Translations under genes and position numbers: made by a program
NCBI GenBank assembly: GCA_019638615.1
Contig: JAHBTL010000015.1
Location: forward strand, 1 to 64,000
DNA length: 64,000 bases
Source: Chitinophagaceae bacterium
GTDB lineage: Bacteria > Bacteroidota > Bacteroidia > Chitinophagales > Chitinophagaceae
Reading direction: 5' to 3'
In this document: positions 24,252 through 32,583 of the stretch, piece by piece
Position numbering within the stretch: the stretch's first letter is position 1
How the letters are laid out: every line of letters begins with the position of its first letter
Notes under the pieces: model-generated
Database searches by the model: none
Seen by the model: the letters and a program-made list of their open reading frames with translations, nothing else
What the model was told of the DNA's origin: nothing

Positions 24252-25220
24252 TTATTGCAGTTCAAGCAAAAAATTATCAAAATAGATATTGGTAGGATTG
24301 GCAAGCCCGAAATAATAGAAGCCGGGAACGCCGCCCATATAAGGATCGGGGTCTGTAAAACTACGATCCATAATGATACTGTTACTATCGGGGTCAGTAA
24401 TTTTAACGGTAAATTTCCCGGCGGTAGAAGATACGATTTCCACGTGATATTTTTTATCATCACTCAACCCTTCAAAATAATCGCTCATCATGATAGCGGC
24501 CCAGTCACCCAGTCCGTTGGCGCCCGTTTTCAACATCTGTACCAGGGTACCTGCAGTTCTTAAAAGATAAAATCTTTTATTGTCTTCCTGGGCGTTAAAT
24601 ATTATGCCGCCAAATGTACCGCCCCCGGAAACCGTTATATCCGCGCTAAGCGTAAAGTAACTATCATTCCCGGCTTTCATATCCACTTCCGGCGCACGGT
24701 ACAGCATGTAACTCTCCAGTCCGCCCACGTTCGTAGCTAACCGGTTGCCCTCCAAGGCAAATCTTCCTTTCACAATTTCCCAATCATCGCCAATTGGATT
24801 AGGCACAACGTTCTTATTAACCGAACTTACATCCGCACGATCAAAATCGTCCCGGAACTTTTTTATCTTTACCAGGCTAAGGCTTTTTTTGTTAGAAATT
24901 TTACCGTTGCTTCTCACTGTTACGCCCGCCGATTTTACAGTAAGATCAGGAATAATTACGGTAATGGCAGTATCGCTCACCGATTGAGCAGGAACAACGA
25001 TCTGGTTAAACTTGATGATATTTTTTTCGGCATCAGGAGAAAAATTCATCCCCTTAATGGTGATCAAATCTCCCGGCGCCGCATTTTCGGGCTCAAATTG
25101 CAAAATTCTTGGAATCGGGGCATTGTTAACAGGCAGGTTATTGTCATTTTTATTACAGCCGCCCACACCTGCAGTTACAACTGCCAGCAATGCAATGATT
25201 ATATAATTTTTGACAGACAT
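24252..25220 (-). CDS. IPT/TIG-domain lipoprotein, likely surface glycan-binding protein
   Basis: A 322-residue lipoprotein from the ATG at 25220 (MSVKNYIIIALLAVV), lipobox AGVGGC. Residues about 38-120 are an IPT/TIG Ig-like domain: RILQFEPENAAPGDLITIKG and IIKFNQIVVPAQSVSDTAIT. Residues 125-322 form a concanavalin/LamG-like sandwich (FDRADVSSV, DDWEIVKGRFALEGNRLAT, FGGIIFNAQEDNKRFYLL, and IYFDNFLLELQ at the end). It lies 47 bases after the SusD stop, the normal slot for a SusE/SusF-like surface glycan-binding protein. Such proteins hold polysaccharide at the cell surface for SusCD. The specific glycan is not deducible. Confidence 0.82.
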   Translation of the reverse strand: MSVKNYIIIALLAVVTAGVGGCNKNDNNLPVNNAPIPRILQFEPENAAPGDLITIKGMNFSPDAEKNIIKFNQIVVPAQSVSDTAITVIIPDLTVKSAGVTVRSNGKISNKKSLSLVKIKKFRDDFDRADVSSVNKNVVPNPIGDDWEIVKGRFALEGNRLATNVGGLESYMLYRAPEVDMKAGNDSYFTLSADITVSGGGTFGGIIFNAQEDNKRFYLLRTAGTLVQMLKTGANGLGDWAAIMMSDYFEGLSDDKKYHVEIVSSTAGKFTVKITDPDSNSIIMDRSFTDPDPYMGGVPGFYYFGLANPTNIYFDNFLLELQ

Positions 25221-25267
25221 ATGCTTTGTTTCAAAAAATGAATAATTAACGGTAGTGACATACCGCA

Positions 25268-27025
25268 TTACCAACCCGGGTTTTGCTGCCATGCAGGCAT
25301 CAGGATCAATTCACTTAACGGGATAGGGATGATCAAATAATTATCCGTTGCCGTTTTTCTCCTGCCGGCAACAATTCTTTTACCGGTAAACTGTCCCTCT
25401 CCCACCTTCGTCCACTCTATACCGGTAGTCAGTCTGTCAGTCTGCCCGATAATTTTCCAGCGTCTTACATCCCAAATCCTGTGCTCTTCAAAGGATAGTT
25501 CTACCCTGCGCTCCCTGTGAATACGCGCTCTCATCTGGTCTTTGCTTAACCCGGCAGGCAATTGTGGCATATTTGCCCTTGTCCGCACGGTATTGATAGC
25601 ATTGTAAACCTCAGCCGTAGGACCATACGCTTCGTTGGCGGCTTCGGCATAGTTCAGGTATATTTCACCCAGCCTGTATTTTTTAAATAAAGCCGTACCG
25701 GTATTGGGATCTAATTGTTTTGGATCGCGAAACTTGCGCAAATAATACCCGTTACGCGTTCTTTGCATCAGGTTTGAAATACCATCTGCGCCACCTACAT
25801 AAGACTGAATGTAGTAGGGGTTGCCATTAATTTCGCCGTAGTAGGCATTATTATACCAAACCGTTGCATAAAAGCGCGGATCGCGGTTTAGATAAGGCTT
25901 CGTTTCGTCGTAACCGGAGGCAGCGTTGATAATGGGATGAAGATGATCTTCATCCTGGTAACCGAGAATAGGTATATCTCCATTGGCCATATCGTAGGCA
26001 TCTACCAGTTCCTGCGAAGGGCTGCATCCGGCTTTATCTCCCCCTAATGTTGGAATGGCATGCATCCTGAACATCAGGTGACTGAACTCATGCGCACGAT
26101 AAGGCTTGATCTCGTATATAGTTTCCCTATCGCCGGGGCTGGGGCTCAGGTCAGACCTGCCATAAAAATACGCTTCATATTCAGGATACAACTGGTAACC
26201 GGCGCCCGTAAGGGCTTCCAGCGATTGTTTTGAATAGTCCGCCGCCAGGGTCCAGCGGCTGTCATCTCCCTCCGGGTTCCATAAAGGGCTCGCGCTGAAC
26301 AGCAGGGCCTGTGAACGAACGGAATGTGCAACCGCTTTGGTGAAACGTCCTCTTTCCGGCTCCGTTACGATCCGCCAGGGAAAGGCTGCTTCCGCAATGG
26401 CTTCATCACAATCCTGTTTTATAAAATCAACGCATTCCTTAAATGATTGCCGTGGCAGATCTTCAAATTTAAACTCCTCGGTAAAAGGTTTGTCCACCAC
26501 AGACATTCCCCCATACATTTTAATCAGCTCCAGGTAAAAAAAGGCGCGCAGGGTTTTCACTTCTGCAATCAGCCGCAGTTTGGTATTGGGGTTGACATAT
26601 ACTGTTTTGTCAATATTTGCCAGGAAAACATTGGCCGAACGAATGCCTCTCCACGAATCACGATAATAGAAACCATTGACATCCGGATCATCACAGCACC
26701 AGGATCCGTATATATCCATCGGGTTCCAGTTGGGCCGCAGCTCACCGGCATACCAGCGGGACGGAGGGCGACCCATATCCTGCGGGTGGTCGTTATCATG
26801 CGCTTCATCCGAATACCCTGCCAGCATGGTCCAAAAGCCATATGCCGTACCATAATGCTGCATATTGGCATAGATAGAGTTTACATATTCCGATGCCATC
26901 ATTTCATCTTTAAAAACCTGGTCGATGGTGATGCGGCCGTCAGGCATAAGATCCAGCGGATCTTTTTTGCAGGCACTGATCAGCCATATGGCTGCCAGCA
27001 ATACATTAAGCGTTATATTTTTCAT
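25268..27025 (-). CDS. SusD/RagB outer-membrane lipoprotein, PUL B
   Basis: A 585-residue SusD homologue. The lipobox is WLISAC (Cys19). The family start (MPDGRITIDQVFKDEMMASE) and TPR-like helices follow, and the C-terminus has the RIHRERRVELSFEEHRIWDV motif, RWK, and the terminal MPAWQQNPGW. It forms the lid over the SusC channel and binds oligosaccharide before import. The gene begins 22 bases after the SusC stop, so the two are co-transcribed. Confidence 0.95.
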   Translation of the reverse strand: MKNITLNVLLAAIWLISACKKDPLDLMPDGRITIDQVFKDEMMASEYVNSIYANMQHYGTAYGFWTMLAGYSDEAHDNDHPQDMGRPPSRWYAGELRPNWNPMDIYGSWCCDDPDVNGFYYRDSWRGIRSANVFLANIDKTVYVNPNTKLRLIAEVKTLRAFFYLELIKMYGGMSVVDKPFTEEFKFEDLPRQSFKECVDFIKQDCDEAIAEAAFPWRIVTEPERGRFTKAVAHSVRSQALLFSASPLWNPEGDDSRWTLAADYSKQSLEALTGAGYQLYPEYEAYFYGRSDLSPSPGDRETIYEIKPYRAHEFSHLMFRMHAIPTLGGDKAGCSPSQELVDAYDMANGDIPILGYQDEDHLHPIINAASGYDETKPYLNRDPRFYATVWYNNAYYGEINGNPYYIQSYVGGADGISNLMQRTRNGYYLRKFRDPKQLDPNTGTALFKKYRLGEIYLNYAEAANEAYGPTAEVYNAINTVRTRANMPQLPAGLSKDQMRARIHRERRVELSFEEHRIWDVRRWKIIGQTDRLTTGIEWTKVGEGQFTGKRIVAGRRKTATDNYLIIPIPLSELILMPAWQQNPGW

Positions 27026-27047
27026 TTTGTGCTTGTAAGAGGATTAA

Positions 27048-30000
27048 TCAAAATGTTATGTTCACACCCGTGTTAAACACCTGGTAAACCGGGTAGCTGA
27101 GCGAATTATTTACTTCAGGGTCGAAATCTTTTGTACGCATCTTATCCCAGGTAACCAGGTTAAACCCGTTGGCATAAAACCGCACTTCATTACTGCCTAT
27201 TTTACGTACCCATTTTACCGGTAAACGATACCCTATTTCAACATTTTTTAACCGTACAAAACTGCGGTTCTCTATAAAAAATTCGTTGAAGTCGTTCTCG
27301 CTTGAACTGCCGCCTGTTGTTAACCGGGGATACAATATTTTTTCACCTTTCGCTGCCCGTTCCGCAGTCCAGGCATATAAATGGCGTTGCCTGAAATCGG
27401 AAATGCTCATCGTACCATTACCCGACAGGGGCTGAGATACATTGAAGTTGCCCTGGAATAAAAAGGAAACATCAAAGTTTTTATAAGTAATATTGAAAGC
27501 CGCTCCCAGTGTGTATTCGGGAATGCCGGAATAACCGATGGGAACCATATCCCGCTCATCAATAACCTTATCGCCGTTGGTATCCACATATTTAAAATCG
27601 CCGGGTCTTACCGTATATCCTACATGGTTTAAACCATCTGCGGTAATTTCGTCGTAACTTGAATAATATCCGTCGCGCAGCTTATAGCCAAATATCTGCC
27701 CCAGGCGGAAACCGGTTTGGCGATACCTGTACGCATAGTCTTCGGGGTATTGCAACTCATCGGAAAACAATATTTTATTTCGGGCAAAATTGAAATTGAG
27801 TTTCGAAAGTACCGACCAGTTTGTGTTAATCGCTTTGCGATAGTTCAGCTCTATCTCGTATCCCTTGTTTTCTACTATACCCATATTTACAGGGGCCATA
27901 CGACCCGGATCAATACCGTATGTCATGGGAATAGTTTTACGGCTGATCAAAATATTATCCCTTCTTTCTTTAAACAGGTCAATTGTCAGGGTAAGGTCAT
28001 TATGAAGAAAACCAAGCTCTATACCGAGGTTTGCCTTTTTAGCGATCTCCCATTGAATATAGGGGTTACCTATATAGTTTTCGGCTATATAACCGCCACG
28101 ACCTAATGATGAGCTAAAGCCGCCACCGCCGATGCGTTGTATATCATCTAAATATAAAAAGCGTCTGCCGCCCAGGCGGTCGCTTCCCACTCTCCCGTAA
28201 GAGGCCCTGATCTTGAGCAATGAAATGATATCGCTGTTTTTTAAGAAGTCTTCATTAGATACCACCCAGCCACCGGATACAGTAGGGAAGAAACCATAAC
28301 GCCGGCCTTTGGCAAACTGCTCCGACCCGTTATAGCCTGCATTAAATTCCAGCAAATATTTACTGTCATAAGCGTAAGCTGCTCTTACAGATATACCCCT
28401 GAGATTATAAGGCAACCTGTCGTTGGGTAATACCCTTGTTTCCTGCTGTGCCAGCAATAACCCGGTAAAAGCATGTTTTTGTTTGAATACCCTGTTGTAG
28501 TCAACGGACAACTGGAAATTGAAAAATGACTGGAAATTGGATCCGCTGCCGATGCTCAAAGGTGTATTCTCTGCATTGAGCAATACCCGTTGATACTGCA
28601 CGCTGTCCATGCCCTCGTGATTGGGTGTGTTAGGATCAATGATCTGTATCCAGCGCTGGTAGTTTTTGGCAGCAGTTAAACTGTAAATGGTTCTTGTATC
28701 GAAAGAAGCCATAAATTTGGCGGAAAGCCCCTCCGTTAAAAATCCGAAATCCTGCTTTAATCCCCATGATGCAGTAATATTATTTCTCGTTTCCTGGCGG
28801 TAGCCGCTCCTGTTGATCATTGCCCAGGGCGACTCGTTGTAATTACCTGCACCGATCAATACTTCACCGGAAGGAGTAAGCGGGCCGGGCAGTACCACCG
28901 GGAACAGTGCATAGGTCCTGCGGAATATTTCATCCGTATTGGCATTGGGCGAGTTAACCCTTTCAAAATAACCTGCTGCATTTAAAAAAGTGCTCAACGT
29001 GCCAGCCTTGTTTAATTTGGCATCAATATTTGAACGGAAATTATACCTTCTCAAAAAACTGGAGGGATCATAATCTGTAACGCCGGGATCAATCTTCCAT
29101 TGACCGCCCTGGTCTAAAAAACCTACGTTCACAAAATACTGCACATATTCGCTACCGCCCGACAGATTAAGATTATAGCGCTTCTGCGCCACATAATCAT
29201 TGATGAGCATTTTTTGCCAGTTATTATTGGGATATGCTTCAGGATATTCCTGGTACATAAAACGGTCTAATGCATATTCTGAATACGGCGGCTGGTTGAC
29301 AGGATCATTGGGATCAACACCGGGGTTATCATTGGCCCATGCCTCATTTTTCAACCGTGCCCAGTCGTAGGAGTTAAGCATGGATGGTGAGCGGGTGAAT
29401 CCCTGCAATCCATATTCGTAGGTTAACCCGATGGCTGGCTTGCCGCTCGCTCCTCTTTTAGTGGTAACCAATATCACCCCGTTAGCGCCGCGTACTCCAA
29501 ACAAAGCGGTTGATGAAGCGTCTTTTAAGATCGTTACATTTTCTACTTCATTAGGATCTATATAAGTCATTTCGCGTTCAACGCCATCCACTAATATAAT
29601 GGGCGAGGTACCGTTCAATGTGCCGATACCTCTTAAAAATAATGCGGTGGCATCGCGCCCCGGCTCGCCGCTTCTTTGCAAAGCAGTTAAGCCGGGCAGC
29701 CTGCCCGCAAGCGTGACCGCCAGATTAGCTGCGGGGCTTTGCTTGATCTCCCTGGTTGAAATAGAGGCGATAGCACCGGTTACCGAAATTTTCTTCTGCC
29801 TGCCATAAGCCACCACCACCACATCTCCTAAAGAGCCTGCAGAAGGAATTAATACCAGGTTGATCGTTCTCTGGTTTCCTACAACCATCTCCTGGCTATC
29901 GTATCCTACATACGAAAACACCAGCACCGCATTGCCATCCGGAACCTGGACGGAGAATAGGCCATTGCCATCGGTTGTAGTCCCGCTATTGCTTCCCTTC

Positions 30001-30470
30001 ACCACCACACTTACATTACTCAGCACTTCACCGTCAGGGTTCATAACAATACCAGAGATCGTAATGTCGGCCGGGGGCTGAGCCGCCTGCTCCTGCGGGG
30101 GATCCGTTTTATTATTAACTCTTTTTACTACAATTGTTTTATGAAATATTTTATACGCCAGCGGGAGGTTTTTGAAGCCTTCGTTCAGCGTATGCTCTAC
30201 ACCTGCATTCACTACCGAAATGCTTGCAATCCGGATATCCTTCAACTGGAGATCATCATATAAAAAGCTATACCCGGCTTGCCGTTTAATAAGCTGCAGG
30301 AAATGAGAAACTGTGAGATTTTTTTCATTGATCGTTAATTGCTGGCTGTACGTTTTGGCACTTACCTGTAAAGTCGCAATGATCAATAAAGCAACAGTTA
30401 GTTTCATGGCTAAGACAATACAGGGATTGACCGGCAATACCGGTTCCATCCCTTTAGGTTTAAAATTCAT
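27048..30470 (-). CDS. SusC/RagA TonB-dependent transporter with STN domain, PUL B
   Basis: An 1,140-residue outer-membrane transporter. After the signal peptide comes an STN domain (about residues 48-115, AGYSFLYDDLQLKDIRIASI), the element that contacts the FecR anti-sigma factor. A CarboxypepD-regulatory-like domain (VVKGSNSGTTTDGNGLFSV), a TonB plug (LAGRLPGLTALQRSGEPGRD, VEREMTYIDPNEVENVTILK) and a 22-stranded barrel ending VYQVFNTGVNITF follow. It imports oligosaccharides with SusD and signals substrate arrival to the adjacent FecR/ECF pair. It lies 185 bases after the FecR gene, with a hairpin in the gap. Confidence 0.95.
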   Translation of the reverse strand: MNFKPKGMEPVLPVNPCIVLAMKLTVALLIIATLQVSAKTYSQQLTINEKNLTVSHFLQLIKRQAGYSFLYDDLQLKDIRIASISVVNAGVEHTLNEGFKNLPLAYKIFHKTIVVKRVNNKTDPPQEQAAQPPADITISGIVMNPDGEVLSNVSVVVKGSNSGTTTDGNGLFSVQVPDGNAVLVFSYVGYDSQEMVVGNQRTINLVLIPSAGSLGDVVVVAYGRQKKISVTGAIASISTREIKQSPAANLAVTLAGRLPGLTALQRSGEPGRDATALFLRGIGTLNGTSPIILVDGVEREMTYIDPNEVENVTILKDASSTALFGVRGANGVILVTTKRGASGKPAIGLTYEYGLQGFTRSPSMLNSYDWARLKNEAWANDNPGVDPNDPVNQPPYSEYALDRFMYQEYPEAYPNNNWQKMLINDYVAQKRYNLNLSGGSEYVQYFVNVGFLDQGGQWKIDPGVTDYDPSSFLRRYNFRSNIDAKLNKAGTLSTFLNAAGYFERVNSPNANTDEIFRRTYALFPVVLPGPLTPSGEVLIGAGNYNESPWAMINRSGYRQETRNNITASWGLKQDFGFLTEGLSAKFMASFDTRTIYSLTAAKNYQRWIQIIDPNTPNHEGMDSVQYQRVLLNAENTPLSIGSGSNFQSFFNFQLSVDYNRVFKQKHAFTGLLLAQQETRVLPNDRLPYNLRGISVRAAYAYDSKYLLEFNAGYNGSEQFAKGRRYGFFPTVSGGWVVSNEDFLKNSDIISLLKIRASYGRVGSDRLGGRRFLYLDDIQRIGGGGFSSSLGRGGYIAENYIGNPYIQWEIAKKANLGIELGFLHNDLTLTIDLFKERRDNILISRKTIPMTYGIDPGRMAPVNMGIVENKGYEIELNYRKAINTNWSVLSKLNFNFARNKILFSDELQYPEDYAYRYRQTGFRLGQIFGYKLRDGYYSSYDEITADGLNHVGYTVRPGDFKYVDTNGDKVIDERDMVPIGYSGIPEYTLGAAFNITYKNFDVSFLFQGNFNVSQPLSGNGTMSISDFRQRHLYAWTAERAAKGEKILYPRLTTGGSSSENDFNEFFIENRSFVRLKNVEIGYRLPVKWVRKIGSNEVRFYANGFNLVTWDKMRTKDFDPEVNNSLSYPVYQVFNTGVNITF

Positions 30471-30477
30471 ACTTTTG
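30470..30477 (+). promoter_or_regulatory. Possible antisense -7 box at the SusC start, PUL B
   Basis: TACTTTTG on the plus strand matches TAnnTTTG and overlaps the SusC ATG on the opposite strand. No TTTG lies at the right distance upstream, so the promoter is incomplete. It is noted because the PUL A SusC gene has the same box in the same place with a good -33 element. Confidence 0.3.
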
Positions 30478-30537
30478 CTTCGTTAGTTGTAAACGTTAGG
30501 GGTTTCTAAACATCGTGTGTACAAATCCCTGCGTATA

Positions 30538-30569
30538 ACGGGTAGTGGCTCTAATCACTGCCCGTTTTT
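30538..30569 (+). terminator. Hairpin with U-tract, antisense to the SusC leader, PUL B
   Basis: ACGGGTAGTG (30538-30547) and CACTGCCCGT (30556-30565) pair over 10 bp with one G-U, followed by TTTTTA on the plus strand. As a terminator it works only for plus-strand RNA, although no plus-strand gene is here. On the minus strand it would be a hairpin in the SusC leader. Confidence 0.5.
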
Positions 30570-30655
30570 AATGGGATATGCAGCGTAAAAGACCGGGTCA
30601 AATCATAATGGTTGTTTTGGTTATAAATTGGTTTATTAAAAATCAGTATTACACT

Positions 30656-31813
30656 TCATTCTTTTATTGTTAATACTTTGCCCTGCAATACGAATTTCAC
30701 TTCTGAAAACTGCAGCATTTCCAACAACTCAGACAGTTTGACATTACGGGGCAGCTCACCATTAAATCGTTTTTCGGGAATACGCCCCTCGTATTGAACA
30801 GTAATATCGTACCAGCGTTCCACCTGTTTCATCACCGTTTGAATATCCATGTATTTAAAATAGAACCACCCGTTTTTCCATGCCAGTTCAGCGTCCATAT
30901 CTACATCCTTCACCAGCCGGGTAATCTTTCCGGTCACCTGGGCCTGCTGCCCGGGTAATAAGGTCAGCTTATGTTCACCGTGAGACAGTTGAACAGATCC
31001 CTCAGCAAGCGTGGTTTTCATTACTGCTTCATTTTCGTAAGCCATCACATTAAAATGAGTGCCCAACACCTCGATGGTGGTTTCTCCTGCCGTTACCGTA
31101 AAGGGGCGCCGGGGATCGGGCGCTACTTCCAGGTACACTTCGCCGGTGATTGTTATATTGCGCTTCTTATCGCTGAATACAGTAGGGAAATAAACAGAGG
31201 AAGCAGCATTCAGCCAAACCTGCGTACCATCCGGCAATGTCATATGATACTGCCTTCCTTTGGGGGTCGTCATGGTATTATACACTGCTTCCCCGGCAGA
31301 ACGTTCCTTTGCTTTATAAGCAAGCTGGCCGTTTTTAAGAACGGCCTGCACTCCATTCTGTGTGGCTACCACCCCATTATCCAGGCTGTCGAGCAGCAGG
31401 TGGGTGCCATCTGCAAGCGTAAGAATCGCGCCGTCCCTGCCAGGCTCAACGTCAGCAACTATTGCAATTGCGGGAGCAGGTGTATTGCTTTTTTTATTGA
31501 TTGTCCGGAAGAACAGCACGGACGCCAGGATCAATACAACGGAGGCTGCACTCCAGCTCCAGCGGCGAAGGAAATGCATCCTGAAAACTGTCGGCCGGTT
31601 TTTTCGTTGCTGCAAAAGCCCGAAAATCCGTTCGCGAAGCGCTTCATCCTCTTCTACCTCAAAAGACATATCCAGCGCTTCCTGAACAACTTTCTCCAGG
31701 TCTGCCCGGTATTCCTTCTTTTCAATCATATCAAACAGTTGCTCCTGCTCCTCTGCCAGTATAGCATTGGTCAGGTACTTGTCAATCAACTCCTGGAATT
31801 TGTTCGCGGACAT
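30656..31813 (-). CDS. FecR-type anti-sigma factor, PUL B
   Basis: A 385-residue inner-membrane protein from the ATG at 31813 (MSANKFQELIDKYL); the extension to 31855 is less likely. The N-terminal ~85 residues are the cytoplasmic sigma-binding part. One membrane helix follows (WSAASVVLILASVLFF), then the FecR domain (YHMTLPDGTQVWLNAASSVY, FTVTAGETTIEVLGTHFNVM) and a C-terminal DUF4974 domain (WKNGWFYFKYMDIQTVMKQV). It relays the signal from the STN domain of SusC to the ECF sigma factor encoded 72 bases upstream. Confidence 0.93.
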   Translation of the reverse strand: MSANKFQELIDKYLTNAILAEEQEQLFDMIEKKEYRADLEKVVQEALDMSFEVEEDEALRERIFGLLQQRKNRPTVFRMHFLRRWSWSAASVVLILASVLFFRTINKKSNTPAPAIAIVADVEPGRDGAILTLADGTHLLLDSLDNGVVATQNGVQAVLKNGQLAYKAKERSAGEAVYNTMTTPKGRQYHMTLPDGTQVWLNAASSVYFPTVFSDKKRNITITGEVYLEVAPDPRRPFTVTAGETTIEVLGTHFNVMAYENEAVMKTTLAEGSVQLSHGEHKLTLLPGQQAQVTGKITRLVKDVDMDAELAWKNGWFYFKYMDIQTVMKQVERWYDITVQYEGRIPEKRFNGELPRNVKLSELLEMLQFSEVKFVLQGKVLTIKE

Positions 31814-31885
31814 AATAAAAATACTTGCTTGTTGAACAGTAAAGACAGCGATCAATGAAAACAGGTGCAGTGGAGCTCAAAAAAA

Positions 31886-32485
31886 TTATTTCACAACGGC
31901 CGTGAGCAGCCAAATGACCATCAAAGTACGATCGGTGTGACGGTATACGTATTCCCTGATGCTGTTGAGGGCACGTATGATATGGCTTTTTACGGTAGCC
32001 GGAGCGATATGCAGCTGCTCCGCTATCTCTGCATAGGTCAGCCCCTGCTCACGGCTCAGCCGGAAAACCAATGCCTGCTGGGGGGGCAGCCTGTTGACAG
32101 CATCCTGTATGATTTCCGAAACCTGCTTGTATTCCAGCATACTGGAAGGAGTAAGATAATCTTCGGGAATCACGTCTTTTATCTGCTGAATGCCTTTTCT
32201 TGAAGATACGATCCGCTCCAGGATATTTATAATAGTATTACGGGCCATAATAAAAAGCCAGGCATCCAGATTTTCCACTTCGGGAAGCTTATTTCTTTTT
32301 TCCCATAGCTTAATGAATACCTGCTGCACCGCATCCTGCGCCTGATCAGGAGCCTTCAAAAAGCTCAGCGCTACCTGGTATATCTTGTTCCAATAGCGAT
32401 CAAATACCAGCTTATATGCTTCCTCATCTCCTTCGGCTACACGTGTAAGCAGCTCTTTTTCTGTATATGGTTGAAAAGACGACAA
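31886..32485 (-). CDS. ECF sigma-70 factor, PUL B
   Basis: A 199-residue extracytoplasmic-function sigma factor. Region 2 has YKLVFDRYWNKIYQVALSF and NLDAWLFIMARNTIINIL. Region 4 has RLPPQQALVFRLSREQGLTY and IAEQLHIAPATVKSHIIRAL. No ATG is in frame near the N-terminus. Translation from the TTG at 32485 is supported by an AAAGGAG Shine-Dalgarno-like sequence seven bases upstream, unusual for this phylum. It should activate the SusCD genes downstream when released by FecR. Confidence 0.92.
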   Translation of the reverse strand: MSSFQPYTEKELLTRVAEGDEEAYKLVFDRYWNKIYQVALSFLKAPDQAQDAVQQVFIKLWEKRNKLPEVENLDAWLFIMARNTIINILERIVSSRKGIQQIKDVIPEDYLTPSSMLEYKQVSEIIQDAVNRLPPQQALVFRLSREQGLTYAEIAEQLHIAPATVKSHIIRALNSIREYVYRHTDRTLMVIWLLTAVVK

Positions 32486-32583
32486 TGAATAACTCCTTTG
32501 TATATTTTGACCGCAATACTATAAAAAATTCCACAAGAAGTCCTTAGCAAAGAAATCATCAGCGTCGTTCAACCCTGTTTTTA

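Noticed and set aside
30971..31858. 295-residue plus-strand frame opposite the FecR gene
   Set aside because: Antisense shadow of a well-supported FecR gene; cysteine/histidine-rich composition with no family pattern.
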